The notes below the pieces were generated by a model, which worked only from the letters and a program-made list of their open reading frames with translations, did no database searches and was not told the DNA's origin. From assembly GCA_045538735.1 (NCBI GenBank), contig JAZSRY010000011.1:4801-68800 (forward strand): 64,000 nucleotides of DNA. The letters run 5' to 3'. This document shows, piece by piece, positions 46,610 through 56,777 of the stretch (the stretch's first letter is position 1; each line of letters begins with the position of its first letter). The position numbers were made by a program, and so were the translations under genes. The DNA is from SIG459 sp045538735. Lineage in GTDB: Bacteria; Bacillota; Clostridia; Oscillospirales; Oscillospiraceae.

Positions 46610-48805
46610 TCATTCTATTTCTCTTTTCCTAAGGACGAAAAAGGCCCCGCAAGCTGCGAAAGCAGCAATTAGTATAGCTGCGGGTATGAGCTTGAAGCTG
46701 GCTCCGCCTGTGCTGGGAAGCTTAAAGCTCTCTGCGTTCACAACAGTAATACCAAGCATGAAACACTCATCCTCAGGAAGAGGGCCTTCATAGGCCACAC
46801 CCTGCAGAAGCTCATAGCCGGGTAGAGTTTGAGTTTCCGTTAGTCTGTATAGCAGCTTAGGATTTAGTCCTTCAAATGCAGCAACTCCATCTGCGCCGCT
46901 AACAATCTTGCCTTCTTTAAGACCGGGACTGCTGCAGCTGCCGGTTCCTCCGGAGCTTACTGGAGCCCAGTTTGTTCCGTCCTGGCTCCATTCCAGAAGA
47001 AACTCTACACCTGCCAAAGGCGCACCTCTGGTGTTCACCTTCTGAATACAGATCCTTCCGTTGCGCAGCGCATTCACGAAGGAGACCTCCGCAGTCTGTC
47101 CTGCCTCTACGCGAATGGTTTGGGATGCACCGGAAATACTTTCCCAGGCTGAGCCTTCTTCCAGCACCTCAGTGACGATATAGTCACCGGGCTCCAGCTC
47201 CTGCATGATTATGCCATCTTTGCCTGTAGTTGCTGTAGCTACGTTCTTATACACTGTCTTGCCATTCTCCTCAGTAATTAGAGAAATGCCGAAGGTCCAG
47301 CCTTCCACAGTGCCCTGACTGGGATCTGCAAGAGTCTTGATGATTTTCACTGTGCCTTTACTCAGCTTGTTGAGAAAGCTTACAGATGCGCTTTGTCCTG
47401 AAGCGATAGCTACCTTCTGAGGATTGGGACTGTCGCATTTGTACCGGGCATTGATTTCGGCATCTGCATGTCCCTCTTCTCGCACCCAGACAACTCCTGC
47501 CGGAAGCCCGGTAACAGAAATATTGCCACCAGCATCCGTGGTATGAGATCCGGAGAGCAGTTTTGTACACTCCTCGTCTGAGTATATGCCAAACTGCCAG
47601 CCGGACAGGTTCTGACCATCCTCTGTAGTCTTCTTCAGGCTCAGCGAACCGCTGGAGGTCTTCAGCTTGAAGTATGCAGGTACAGGGTCGCTTGCGGGAA
47701 CTGCTATTTTTACGCATGCCTGTTTTGTGTAGTCAAACTCATTACTCCAGACTTCGTAAAGGGTGGACTTGGGATTAGGCAGTGTAGCAATTGCGCTCTG
47801 CACAGTAGTGGGGACAGCACCGGAGACTGCAACTGTAAGATTGTTTCCGTTTTTGGTATAGGAAACTCCCTCTGTGTTTGTGAAGGTGAACCTTGGCAGA
47901 ACGCTGTTGGTGTCTGTCAGGGTAACGCTATTTCCGCTCAGCACAATTTCGGGTGCAGTGGCCGCGAAGTCTCCGGTGAAGCTAGGGATGGTATTGTGTC
48001 GCTGCAGGTCGCTTACTATCTGGTCATAGGCCTGCTTGAAGTAGTCGATAGTACCGTCCTCGCTCATGCACATACCAACAGCGAGATCATACCAGTAGCT
48101 GCGGTTGCGGGTATATGGAGGTGTAGGGGATCTGCCTCCACCTGTAATTTCCCATACAAGAGCCTGAGTTGCAAAGCGGTAGCCGATATTGGGGTTGTGC
48201 ATGTTCCAGTCACCCTCAGCATTGAAGCCCCATTCCTCATCCCAAATCTTTGTGGGTGCACCGTACAGAAGAATAAGACCGATAGCGATTCTCTGATCTG
48301 CACTCAGACCGTACCAGACGGATTCACCGTGGTTTGTGGCTGTACCGTCAATGGGTAGATTACCTGAGCCTGTATGGTCTATACCTATGCTGAAGGACTT
48401 GTACTGCTCAAGGCAGTAGAGCATATTGGAGTATTCCCAGGGGGCCTTCCCGTCCATGTCAAAGAAATGGAAGCCCTGAGCTACACTACCATTCAGTCTC
48501 ATATTCATCTGGTCACAGTTGCGCAGGGTACCGGTTTTAGTTGCGGCTCTGGTCATAGCGAAGGTGCTCACCGAGTCCAAATTGACAACGCTGCTCTCTA
48601 TGCTGTCGGATGTGAAGCCAGCGCTTACCAGGGCTAGGTCGAGTGCCGATTCTTCGGTATCCGATTCCGTAATATTCTCTTCTACCTCGTATGATTCCTC
48701 CTGCGAAACAGCCGTATCTGCTGTGTCTGTAGCATAAATCATGGGGAGCATGGAGAGCATCAGGATGAATACCAGAAATAGCGAAATGATGCGCTTTGAT
48801 TTCAT
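46610..48805 (-). CDS. Thioester-domain (TQXA) pilus tip adhesin
   Basis: 731 residues. Signal peptide (~1-26); thioester domain with Cys131 in NMLYCLEQ and Gln214 in FATQALVWEI, which would form the intramolecular thioester for covalent host binding; three Cna-B/SpaA-like repeats (~375-660) with E-boxes such as PGDYIVTEVLEEG; LPSTGG anchor and C-terminal helix. Typical tip adhesin of a sortase-assembled pilus. A terminator follows, so tip, shaft and sortases are separately tuned. Confidence 0.88.
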   Translation of the reverse strand: MKSKRIISLFLVFILMLSMLPMIYATDTADTAVSQEESYEVEENITESDTEESALDLALVSAGFTSDSIESSVVNLDSVSTFAMTRAATKTGTLRNCDQMNMRLNGSVAQGFHFFDMDGKAPWEYSNMLYCLEQYKSFSIGIDHTGSGNLPIDGTATNHGESVWYGLSADQRIAIGLILLYGAPTKIWDEEWGFNAEGDWNMHNPNIGYRFATQALVWEITGGGRSPTPPYTRNRSYWYDLAVGMCMSEDGTIDYFKQAYDQIVSDLQRHNTIPSFTGDFAATAPEIVLSGNSVTLTDTNSVLPRFTFTNTEGVSYTKNGNNLTVAVSGAVPTTVQSAIATLPNPKSTLYEVWSNEFDYTKQACVKIAVPASDPVPAYFKLKTSSGSLSLKKTTEDGQNLSGWQFGIYSDEECTKLLSGSHTTDAGGNISVTGLPAGVVWVREEGHADAEINARYKCDSPNPQKVAIASGQSASVSFLNKLSKGTVKIIKTLADPSQGTVEGWTFGISLITEENGKTVYKNVATATTGKDGIIMQELEPGDYIVTEVLEEGSAWESISGASQTIRVEAGQTAEVSFVNALRNGRICIQKVNTRGAPLAGVEFLLEWSQDGTNWAPVSSGGTGSCSSPGLKEGKIVSGADGVAAFEGLNPKLLYRLTETQTLPGYELLQGVAYEGPLPEDECFMLGITVVNAESFKLPSTGGASFKLIPAAILIAAFAACGAFFVLRKREIE

Positions 48806-48835
48806 GGTTACTTTGATTTCCTCCTTCCGAATAGA

Positions 48836-48861
48836 AAAAGCCCCGCTTGTAACGGGGCTTT
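48836..48861 (-). terminator. Terminator after the lipoprotein gene
   Basis: AAAGCCCCG and CGGGGCTTT stems with TTTTT on the minus strand. Confidence 0.8.
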
Positions 48862-48890
48862 GAAATGTTCAGTTATGATGTGGCAGCTAA

Positions 48891-49682
48891 TTATCCATAG
48901 TAAACGTAGATATAATACCAATCCCCAGCCAGATCTGAATGACTAAAGATTACCTGACAATTGGCTCTGACAAGTCCGTATGCTTCGTCTACCAGAACAC
49001 CACTATGCTCGGCAGAGAATCTGCTGTTAAGCTGATTTTTGGTAGCAGCTACGAGGCCAACAGCAGCATTGTACCCATCCTGCATTGTGTTGATAGGACG
49101 ATATTCCGGAGGATAATATCCCGAATTGCCTTGTCCCAGAGACGTATCGATAACAAATCCAAGGGAAGCAGCATATGACCTTGCATAAGCTGCTATTGCA
49201 TTTGGATCTATTACTTCTTTTGCCTCTTCAACAGGAGCCTCAGCTTTCAACTCTCCTGTGTCGATGGTATCTTTCTCCCCTGCAGGCTGCTCCAGCTGTG
49301 GTGTGCTTGTTAGTTCCGGCGTTGGAGCAGGAGTGTCAACAACCGGTGACTCGACATTGCAGATGAGAGAGTACACTTGAGTGGTGGTATCAACTTCAGG
49401 TAACAGCTCCATGATTTCTTCAGCTTGAGACGGTAGAGCCTCTTCCTTTGGAAGGGCTTTTGGCGCTGATTCTACAGTTTCGCTTTGAACTGAAGATTCT
49501 TTCTGGTTGTTCTGCAGCTCATCTTCGATAGCTTCATGCTCTGTTGGTGTCTGCGCTGTTACAGTCGGGATCTCCACTAAAGAGTCAATCTGAATGTTTT
49601 CTTCTACTTCAGCTTCTGGAACACGGCTACATCCAACCAAACAAGCCAGAAGCAAAACATTGATAAATAATGCCTTTTTCAT
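48891..49682 (-). CDS. ICE lipoprotein, Glu/Pro-rich, unknown
   Basis: 263 residues. Lipobox LVGC at Cys18, then an acidic Pro/Glu/Thr-rich spacer (~20-160), then a globular C-terminal domain (~165-263, AAYARSYAASLGFVIDTSLG, SGYYPPEYRP, YYIYVYYG) that I do not recognise. Exposed on the cell surface next to the pilus genes. GGAGGTG precedes the ATG. It may assist mating contact or act in surface exclusion; both are inference. Confidence 0.6.
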   Translation of the reverse strand: MKKALFINVLLLACLVGCSRVPEAEVEENIQIDSLVEIPTVTAQTPTEHEAIEDELQNNQKESSVQSETVESAPKALPKEEALPSQAEEIMELLPEVDTTTQVYSLICNVESPVVDTPAPTPELTSTPQLEQPAGEKDTIDTGELKAEAPVEEAKEVIDPNAIAAYARSYAASLGFVIDTSLGQGNSGYYPPEYRPINTMQDGYNAAVGLVAATKNQLNSRFSAEHSGVLVDEAYGLVRANCQVIFSHSDLAGDWYYIYVYYG

Positions 49683-49882
49683 TTACGGCACCTCCTTGAT
49701 GCCGATTCTACCCCATATGTTTATTTCTTCCAAACCTGCAATTCACCAACTAACTATCCCTTTTCAGCCAGTAACAGATGGTAATTGGGGGGAGAGTGTG
49801 AGAGGGGGGGAGCGCGGCACTGAAGCAATGTCGAGATCTCAAAAGAACGCAGTGATGCCCAGGCGTAAATAGGTGTTTGCAT

Positions 49883-50818
49883 TTATCGCTCCATATCTCT
49901 TAGCCGTTTGCGGTAGTATTCCAGGGCTTTGATTATGGTATCTTCCATTTTTTGCGCAGGCGTCCCCGCTGGAAAATATTTTGCAATGCGTTCCTTCGGC
50001 ATCCTAAATTGTTCTTTTTGGTTGGGTTTCTCCTCTTGCATAATTGACATTATAACTTCGTCTGTGAGATTACCTGCTTCTGAGAACTTGCGCATTTTTA
50101 TAGCCTGAGCATGTGATGGAGTGCAGTCCTCGATTTCCATTGTTTCAAATAAACTGCGCTGTTCATCCTTCGTAAGGTAGGAAAGTTCCACAGCAGGGCG
50201 GAGAGCGATTTTGTTTTCGTCTACAAGGTCAAGCACCTCCGGTGTGAGGCTCGTGAGGCGGATATACTTTCGAATTTGCTCATGACTTTCACCAGATTGC
50301 TCTGCCAAGATTTCTCTTGATGTTTTCCTGGAGAACTTCTGCAACAGTGTTGCAGAAGTTAAATCAGTTCTGCTGCCCTGCTGCCGACGCATGGCTTCAA
50401 GCTTCATTTTATACGCAAAGGCTTTCTCTGAAGGAAGCACCTTTTCGCGCTGGAGATTGCTGTCCACCATAATAATTATGGCCTCGTCATCGGTAAGTTC
50501 ACGGATCACGCAAGGAATGGTTGGTCTTTCTGCCAAAACGCAAGCTGTTTTTCGTCGGTGTCCGGCTACCATTTCGTAGCAGCCGTCGGGTTTTGGCCTT
50601 ACCAGTGCAGGGACAAGTACGCCGTATTGCTTAACGCTGCTGACCATTTCTGTCATGGCATCATCCTGCCTGACTTTGAAAGGATGATTTTTGAAGTCGC
50701 TGATTTTGTCCAGGGGTATTTCGGTAATGCGCTCAAGTTTTGCATCATCGCGTTCCGCTTGGGTAGTGAAAAGTTCATCTACATTTGTCAGTTTGCTTGC
50801 CACGCTGCTTTTCGCCAA
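49883..50818 (-). CDS. parB: ParB-family partition protein
   Basis: 311 residues. ParB N-terminal nuclease/CTPase-like motif AGHRRKTA with VPALVRPKPDGCYEMV, a central HTH (SGESHEQIRKYIRLTSLT), and a C-terminal dimerisation region. Overlaps ParA by 44 bases. TTG start with AAGGAGG. Together with ParA it stabilises the excised element. Confidence 0.9.
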   Translation of the reverse strand: MAKSSVASKLTNVDELFTTQAERDDAKLERITEIPLDKISDFKNHPFKVRQDDAMTEMVSSVKQYGVLVPALVRPKPDGCYEMVAGHRRKTACVLAERPTIPCVIRELTDDEAIIIMVDSNLQREKVLPSEKAFAYKMKLEAMRRQQGSRTDLTSATLLQKFSRKTSREILAEQSGESHEQIRKYIRLTSLTPEVLDLVDENKIALRPAVELSYLTKDEQRSLFETMEIEDCTPSHAQAIKMRKFSEAGNLTDEVIMSIMQEEKPNQKEQFRMPKERIAKYFPAGTPAQKMEDTIIKALEYYRKRLRDMER

Positions 50819-51596
50819 TTTTTATCACCTCCTTGACGAGTTCTCTGTATGCAGCTGCCGCACGGCCCTTTGGATCGTGTCTGAAGATGCTTCTATCTGC
50901 TGTGCTTATCTCTGCAAGCCGAACAGTTGCAGGGATCATAGTGTTAAATACCGGCAAATGCTGTCCGAAAGTCGCTTTGACAGAGGATACGACTTCTTTG
51001 CGGAAATTGGTATCGTTGACCATCGTAAAAAATACCCCGCCTATTTCCAAGGCGGGGTTGATTTGACGCTTTATGTTGTTGACGGTTACTATTAGCTCGG
51101 TCATATCTTCGGCGGCAAGGTAGTCTGCCTGTATGGGGACAAGCACATAATCTGCGGCTGATAAAGCATTGATAACGAGCATACCCAGGGAAGGACGGCA
51201 GTCAAGCAAAATGTAATCATAGTTGTGCTTTAGTGTTTCAATGTACGTCCGCAGCACGGTCTCACGGCTCATTACATTAACAAGGCCGACTTCTACGGCG
51301 GATAGTGTGCGGTTTGCCGGTACGAAGTCAAAGCCCTCATGGTGTTGCAAAATTTCGGGATGTTTGTCTAATTGTGTATAGGTGATGATTGCGTTCATAG
51401 CTGCGCTGAGTGTGTTTTCAAGCTTATGCGGCTTGCGTAGCCCCAGCATTTTTGTTAGATCTCCTTGTGGGTCTATATCGATGGCAAGTACCTTCTTGCC
51501 ATTATCGGCAAGCCCAGCAGCAATGTTATATACACTGGTGCTCTTTCCAACGCCTCCCTTTTGGTTGGCAATGGCGATTGTTTTACATTGTGGCAT
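50775..51596 (-). CDS. parA: ParA/Soj partition ATPase
   Basis: 273 residues. Deviant Walker A KGGVGKST, switch DIDPQGDLT, and LLDCRPSLGML. First gene of the ICE operon read on the minus strand, with AAGGAGA before the ATG. A degraded paralogue of its first 20 residues survives at 57.5 kb. Confidence 0.93.
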   Translation of the reverse strand: MPQCKTIAIANQKGGVGKSTSVYNIAAGLADNGKKVLAIDIDPQGDLTKMLGLRKPHKLENTLSAAMNAIITYTQLDKHPEILQHHEGFDFVPANRTLSAVEVGLVNVMSRETVLRTYIETLKHNYDYILLDCRPSLGMLVINALSAADYVLVPIQADYLAAEDMTELIVTVNNIKRQINPALEIGGVFFTMVNDTNFRKEVVSSVKATFGQHLPVFNTMIPATVRLAEISTADRSIFRHDPKGRAAAAYRELVKEVIKIGEKQRGKQTDKCR

Positions 51597-51630
51597 CGAT
51601 TAAATTTCTCCTTATTGATAGTAAAACGGT

Positions 51631-51658
51631 TTGTTCTCAGAAAAATGAATGATATAAT
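51631..51658 (+). promoter_or_regulatory. Sigma-A-like promoter
   Basis: TTGTTC, 16-base spacer, TATAAT at 51653-51658, reading toward the broken gene at 51681. The same AATGATATAATA core occurs at the promoter of 57799, hinting at shared ancestry of the two parA-flanking regions. Confidence 0.5.
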
Positions 51659-51680
51659 AAAATACAGATTTTGACAAATT

Positions 51681-51905
51681 ATGAGCAGAGATCCACAACT
51701 TGTCGAGATGGCCTTAATATCTGACATCCATATATTTGTGATCGGAGAGAAGCCCAAAGGTACAACAGCTATGTAGTATAAGATATCTGAATTTGAAAAG
51801 AAAACTCCATCAGAAATTGAATATGACAAAATCCCCCTCAGCTATGATGAAAAAATAAAAGGTTATTTGATTAAGACGGTCCGCGATCTTATTCAATATA
51901 ATTGA
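51681..51905 (+). pseudogene. Stop-interrupted small ORF
   Basis: From ATG at 51681 a frame reads through one in-frame TAG (51774-51776) and continues with coding-like residues (KISEFEKKTPSEIEYDKIPL) to TGA at 51903-51905. It therefore looks like a gene killed by one nonsense mutation. Family not recognised; it ends the AbiH-proximal gap 51597-52115, of which the rest is empty. Confidence 0.45.
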
Positions 51906-52115
51906 GTTGAGGCGGACGGTTAAATCGTTTTCTCAATATGAGCGAAATGCATTGGAACCCTTACAGCAACATTATGGTATTTAAACTCCGCAACTGGATT
52001 TGGTGACAATGTGTAGGCAATGTTATGCTTAGCAAGCATACATATATGCAAGAATTGTTATCCTATGGTAAAGATAAAAAGAAACGGAAATAATGTAATT
52101 TCGGAGGTAAAATAA

Positions 52116-53417
52116 ATGGAAATATTACTAATTGGCAATGGTTTTGACATAGAACATAGACTACCTACATCATACAATGATTTTCTCTTGTTCTGCCTAA
52201 AAGTTATGCCCATTTTCTCAGTCGATCCAGGATTAACTATTCAAAAATATACGCATGATTATTTGGAAAACTGGGAAATTGACAAGAGCGTTAAAGATAC
52301 GCTTGCTGCTGCGTTTAACTCTAGATATGAAGATAAAGCAAGCGTTACTGAAACAGAATATGATACGGGAATAAGAACTGTAAATAGCGAGCTGAATGAG
52401 TTTTACTCCTACATAAAGTTCAACACATGGCTTCGGTATTTCCAAGAATGCTCACATAAGTTTGGTCGTAACTGGATTGATTTTGAAAGTGAAATCTCAA
52501 ATGTGATTCAAGCACTTGATGCTGCAAAATTTCAGACTTCTTGTGGCGGCGGTGCAACCAATGTCGAGAAACATGAGCAAGAATTATTAGTATCTATATT
52601 AAAAGCATCAAAGGGATCATTGCAGCAAGCTTTCAAAGATGTTCCTGCAATCATTAGATTTGGAAATTACTTAAACTCCGAACTTGAAAAACTGATAAGA
52701 GCTCTTGAAATTTATCTTGCTGCTTTCGTTAGAAACATTCCTGTAAACGAAAAAAGCTCTGATATTGAAAAAATGAGTCCAGATTTTATACTCTCTTTTA
52801 ATTATACTGATACATATTGCAGGGTTTATGGAAATAACAACACCGAATATGATTATATCCATGGAAAAGCCGAACTGGATAAAAATGTAGAAACTTGCGA
52901 TATAGTTCTTGGTATTGATGAGTACTTAGATGATGATGTACAAGATATTGATTTAGATTTCCTAACATTCAAAAAGTATTATCAGCGGATCTATAAATCT
53001 ACTGGTAATAAATACTTGGACTGGGTAGATGAAATAAAAGAAGGTTACGCAGACTATATTCGTAAGATGAACGATGCACTTACAGCTAAGCCCGTACAAA
53101 TGCAAAAGAACGATCTGCATTTTCCGTGGCAAAGAAGCTACACTGACCCGTCGAGTATAAAGTGTCCGCAACATACTTTGTACATTTTTGGCCATTCCTT
53201 AGATTCTACGGATAAAGACATCCTAAAGCTCTTCATTTGCAATGATAATGTACAGACCAAGATATTTTATCATCGAAAGAATCAAGATGACAAAAAATCT
53301 TTGGGAAAACTAATTAAGAACTTAGTGCAAATAATGGGACAAGAAGAATTGATTCGTAGAACTGGGGGCGCACACAAAACGATTGAGTTTATTCCACAAG
53401 CTCTCCGTCAGAGCTAA
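52116..53417 (+). CDS. AbiH-family abortive infection protein
   Basis: 433 residues. N-terminal ILLIGNGFDIEHRLPTSYND is the AbiH signature; the middle is helical; SFNYTDTYCRVYG, IHGKAELDKNVE and LYIFGHSLDSTDK are the remaining family motifs. AbiH is a single-gene phage abortive infection protein first known from Lactococcus plasmids. GGAGGT precedes the ATG. Monocistronic, AT-rich cargo. Confidence 0.88.
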   Translation: MEILLIGNGFDIEHRLPTSYNDFLLFCLKVMPIFSVDPGLTIQKYTHDYLENWEIDKSVKDTLAAAFNSRYEDKASVTETEYDTGIRTVNSELNEFYSYIKFNTWLRYFQECSHKFGRNWIDFESEISNVIQALDAAKFQTSCGGGATNVEKHEQELLVSILKASKGSLQQAFKDVPAIIRFGNYLNSELEKLIRALEIYLAAFVRNIPVNEKSSDIEKMSPDFILSFNYTDTYCRVYGNNNTEYDYIHGKAELDKNVETCDIVLGIDEYLDDDVQDIDLDFLTFKKYYQRIYKSTGNKYLDWVDEIKEGYADYIRKMNDALTAKPVQMQKNDLHFPWQRSYTDPSSIKCPQHTLYIFGHSLDSTDKDILKLFICNDNVQTKIFYHRKNQDDKKSLGKLIKNLVQIMGQEELIRRTGGAHKTIEFIPQALRQS

Positions 53418-53511
53418 GCCTATTCTCACCAACTTGCCAAAAGGAAAAGGGCTTCGCCGCAAACCACGGAGAAGGCTTATGGGGAGTGAATTGCCCCAAC
53501 TTGGGACGAGG

Positions 53512-53859
53512 TTAGGTGTAGAGTAGTTCGTTTATTACAATTTCTTTTGCCAGCGCTTTCGGCATAGTTATGTGCTGGATCCAGGCTATCTGCTGCGTAG
53601 CCTTATACGGTGCAGAATTTGCTTTCAGCAGACCGACTTCAAGCTGTTCTATACGGCAGGCAACAGTTTTTCCAATCTCTTTCGGATATGGGGTAAAGGC
53701 TAGGACAAAACCAAATTATTATACAGAATAGGATGATATTCTTCGCGATATATGTGGGTGTACAGGGGATGCGGTTCGCATAGATAGGTTGATGTAGGAA
53801 TGTTTTATAATGGGAATAATGTAATCTCCGCAGAGCGCACAATGCAAATTATTCTTCAT
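53512..53859 (-). pseudogene. TnpV-like transposon protein remnant
   Basis: The minus strand preserves, in two or three frames, pieces of a TnpV-like protein: GDYIIPIIKHSYINL at the start, a shifted middle, then LKEIGKT-like RIEQLEVGLLKA and AWIQHITMPKALAKEIVINE before a stop at 53512. Full TnpV is ~120 residues and accompanies Tn4451-type transposons. Frameshifts make it non-functional. The rest of 53418-54094 has no gene. Confidence 0.5.
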
Positions 53860-54094
53860 TGTAATCCCTGTAGTTTTTGCAAAAATTGTCGAGGAAATAT
53901 AAAATGAGTGATGTTCGGTACGCTGATCTGGCATCACTTGTTTTGCCGATAGGGATGACAAAATTAAGCGCGTTCTCGACTTGTATTAATCGTTGTGTAT
54001 CTCAACTGTCATATTGCTTTATGCAACAGATTGAATTATAATGTTTTACATAGCTCGAACAATCTCAGTTTTCCATGTTTAAGGAGATCAGACT

Positions 54095-54817
54095 ATGAAT
54101 GCGATTACAATTACATCATTTTCAGAGTATATCTCCCATGTGGAGAAACACTATACCCGAAACCATTTATTTAGGGGATTGAAAAAGAAATCTTATCCCC
54201 TAATTCCAAAGATTGGCCGTGATAGCTATGTGCAAAGATGCTCCAGCGATCCTGCCATTCGGTTATTCGATCTCCAGGACTTAGAGGAGCGTGCAATGAA
54301 CGACTTCATTAAGATGTCGGTCCCGCATATGGATTTACGAAAAATTGATCCGTGGGATCAGTGGACAATCGGACAACATCATGGTCTTCCGACAAGGCTT
54401 CTTGACTGGACAGAAAATCCATTAATTGCAGCTTACTTTGCCACAGAGGATGCAACTGATGATGTAGCCGTGTGTGTAACAGACCGCTCTCAGTTTAATG
54501 GAACTGACGATGTCTCAGATCCATTATCTGTTCCCGAGGACGATGACGTACTTCTACATATACCAAGTTATATCAACGACCGCATTATTGCTCAGAAGGG
54601 TGTTTTTACCGTCCACAAAAATCCAACCCTGTCTTTGGATCAAACAGAGATAAACGGAGTTTTATGTAATGTAGACCAGTTGATTATCCCCCAGGTTGCA
54701 TTACGTGAATTCGTCAAGGATCTCGACTGGTTTGGAATTAACCGTTCCTTTATCTATCCTGGGCTCGATGGTCTGGCTTATTATCTCGATTTCAAAGCTA
54801 AGGGAGGTGTAGACTGA
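54095..54817 (+). CDS. FRG-domain protein
   Basis: 240 residues with the FRG motif LFRGLKKKSYPLIPKIGR near residue 18-35 and the family core GQHHGLPTRLLDWTENPLIAAYF near 92-114. FRG domains occur in phage-defence islands but have no settled activity. AAGGAGA site. The stop TGA shares its A with the next ATG, so it is translationally coupled to the beta-family gene. Confidence 0.85.
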   Translation: MNAITITSFSEYISHVEKHYTRNHLFRGLKKKSYPLIPKIGRDSYVQRCSSDPAIRLFDLQDLEERAMNDFIKMSVPHMDLRKIDPWDQWTIGQHHGLPTRLLDWTENPLIAAYFATEDATDDVAVCVTDRSQFNGTDDVSDPLSVPEDDDVLLHIPSYINDRIIAQKGVFTVHKNPTLSLDQTEINGVLCNVDQLIIPQVALREFVKDLDWFGINRSFIYPGLDGLAYYLDFKAKGGVD

Positions 54818-55866
54818 TGTATGTACCAGTAATGAAAAATCGTACCGTTGAGGTCGGTGTATTGCAAAAGCTGAGCACCATGCATGTATTCGATGGCGGT
54901 ATTATTCCTTTAGTAGAACTGATTCAAGAAAAGACCAGAAGCAATAATAAAAGTACATTTATCCAAGATCTGTGCGGTATTCTTGCAGAAGCACCGGATA
55001 TGCATATGATGGTAGACTTCTATAAATCGACCAAACTTCGGAATACAACAGATGCCATCCGAGAATATGTAACTATGTCTGTCCGTTTGCCCGATTTCAG
55101 CGTTAACGAACTTGCTCCATTATCTCCATATTGTGATCGGGTAGTGCCTGTTGTGTCTTATTTATCAGAAAGCATTTCTTTGGATCGCATAAAATATGAA
55201 GCCACGCAATTTCGTGATACCTTTCCACGTTTAGCCTTTAGGGTCAAAGTTCAGGAATTCGAGCATGTGTTCTCTTGTGTTGAGAGCCTTATTTCTTCCA
55301 ATGACTACTTGATTTTGGACATCGAGTCCGCGTCGCACATGAGCCCCGTTTTCAAAAAGATTTACAAAAGAATCGCAGAAAGCAAGAAGAAACTGGGATT
55401 CATTTCTATAATTATTAACTCACACCGCCCTGAGAATCTAACTAACAAGGAGATGCTTGATGGCGAACCAATTGCAGATATTGATAATAGCTTAAAGGAA
55501 TTATACGCATCTTCTTATATGCACAAATTTGATGGTTTTGGAGATTATGCGTGTATCACTGCTTCACTTCCTTCTACCGGTGGCGCAATTAGCCCTGTTG
55601 GAATATATTACTCAAACGATAATAATTACTTTGTATCCTTTAGAAGCCGTGCCCCGCAGTTATCTGAGTTCCCACTATATATTGCTCCCAAGATTATTGC
55701 CTCTGAATACTGGTCTGAATTTGAAGCGCAACATCACGAATTCTGCCCTGGATGTCAAGAAATACTGGCTGTTATTACGGGTACAAAAAGTGGAAGAAAT
55801 CAGGCTCAATGGAAAATGATTACTATGTTACACTATATCTACACAATGTTTGAAGTAGATGCATAA
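54817..55866 (+). CDS. Beta family (sce7725-like) protein
   Basis: 349 residues. The start YVPVMKNRTVEVGVLQKL, the central IIPLVELIQEK and the C-terminal FCPGC-like region are those of the T4-beta/sce7725 group, often next to sce7726 nucleases. One-base overlap with the FRG gene. Predicted cytoplasmic. Forms one half of a probable defence unit with the convergent sce7726/HTH pair. Confidence 0.7.
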   Translation: MYVPVMKNRTVEVGVLQKLSTMHVFDGGIIPLVELIQEKTRSNNKSTFIQDLCGILAEAPDMHMMVDFYKSTKLRNTTDAIREYVTMSVRLPDFSVNELAPLSPYCDRVVPVVSYLSESISLDRIKYEATQFRDTFPRLAFRVKVQEFEHVFSCVESLISSNDYLILDIESASHMSPVFKKIYKRIAESKKKLGFISIIINSHRPENLTNKEMLDGEPIADIDNSLKELYASSYMHKFDGFGDYACITASLPSTGGAISPVGIYYSNDNNYFVSFRSRAPQLSEFPLYIAPKIIASEYWSEFEAQHHEFCPGCQEILAVITGTKSGRNQAQWKMITMLHYIYTMFEVDA

Positions 55867-55868
55867 AT

Positions 55869-55910
55869 AAAAAGTGGCTCAGTCAGCATGTTCTGGCTGA
55901 GCCACTTTTT
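55869..55910. terminator. Bidirectional terminator between convergent operons
   Basis: AAAAAGTGGCTCAGTCAG pairs with its complement (one mismatch) around six bases, with T-runs both ways, between beta and sce7726 genes. Confidence 0.9.
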
Positions 55911-56760
55911 ATTTAGTGTATAGCAGAGTGGGGTTCATATTTGACGAAAAGAAACTTTGAATATCCACAGGAAGAATTTCATCAAAATGTTTTATAACGA
56001 ATGTCCACTGATCCTCATATTTATGTCTTAACAATTGCCGGTATTCCTTCCAAATTGGCTTTGAATTTGCTAGCTGTATAAGAGTATCAAGTTTATCTTT
56101 TCGACTTTTGAGGTCCTTCTCATTTATCAACTTGAGTAAATAGCTCATATCGCTGCTAGACAAACTATTAAGGCAAAAAGATATATCGCAACAATTATGT
56201 TCTGCTCTTTTGATATAGGAGAAGACAACATCCATATTGCCGTCTATTCTATAAGAAATTACACCACAAGAGTCTGGAATATGCATTTTAACATCATCAA
56301 CTCGATTTTTAGGAACAATCACGTAAACTTTTTCAAATGTCTTTAGATAATCACGCATCTGATTTTCCAATCTGTCAAGTGTGTCGTATTCCGTTTTGAT
56401 TTCATAAGCATATGAACTTCCGTTTATTCTGCAAATATCAACACGGCTATCCCCAATAGCCATTTCAAACGCAACAATGTGGTCTATCTTATTTTTTAAA
56501 TGCTTTATGAAATGATACTTTATAACCCTTTCACAATAATAGAAATTAAAAATCAAATCATTTACAACCTGATTTGACAAGCAGTTAGAACGCAGTTTTT
56601 CAAAGGCTGCATTTGATGTTTTGCTTAATACATATGCAAGCTTAGCCCAACGAACATCTTCTGGATCATAAACATTATAATCCTTATTTATCACCTTACA
56701 CATTTGGAGAATCTCTGTTGCCGAATACTCCTTTAAGATTTCCTGTAGATGCTGGTTCAA
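55909..56760 (-). CDS. sce7726-family PD-(D/E)XK-like nuclease
   Basis: 283 residues. The region RVIKYHFIKHLKNK then FEMAIGDSRVDICRINGSSY and YEIKTEYDTLDRLENQMRDY is the sce7726 signature; E...D...EIK supplies PD-(D/E)XK catalytic residues. TTG start after GGGGGAG, 17 bases downstream of the HTH gene. Convergent with the FRG/beta pair. Confidence 0.8.
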   Translation of the reverse strand: MNQHLQEILKEYSATEILQMCKVINKDYNVYDPEDVRWAKLAYVLSKTSNAAFEKLRSNCLSNQVVNDLIFNFYYCERVIKYHFIKHLKNKIDHIVAFEMAIGDSRVDICRINGSSYAYEIKTEYDTLDRLENQMRDYLKTFEKVYVIVPKNRVDDVKMHIPDSCGVISYRIDGNMDVVFSYIKRAEHNCCDISFCLNSLSSSDMSYLLKLINEKDLKSRKDKLDTLIQLANSKPIWKEYRQLLRHKYEDQWTFVIKHFDEILPVDIQSFFSSNMNPTLLYTK

Positions 56761-56777
56761 GATTCTCCCCCTCCCCC

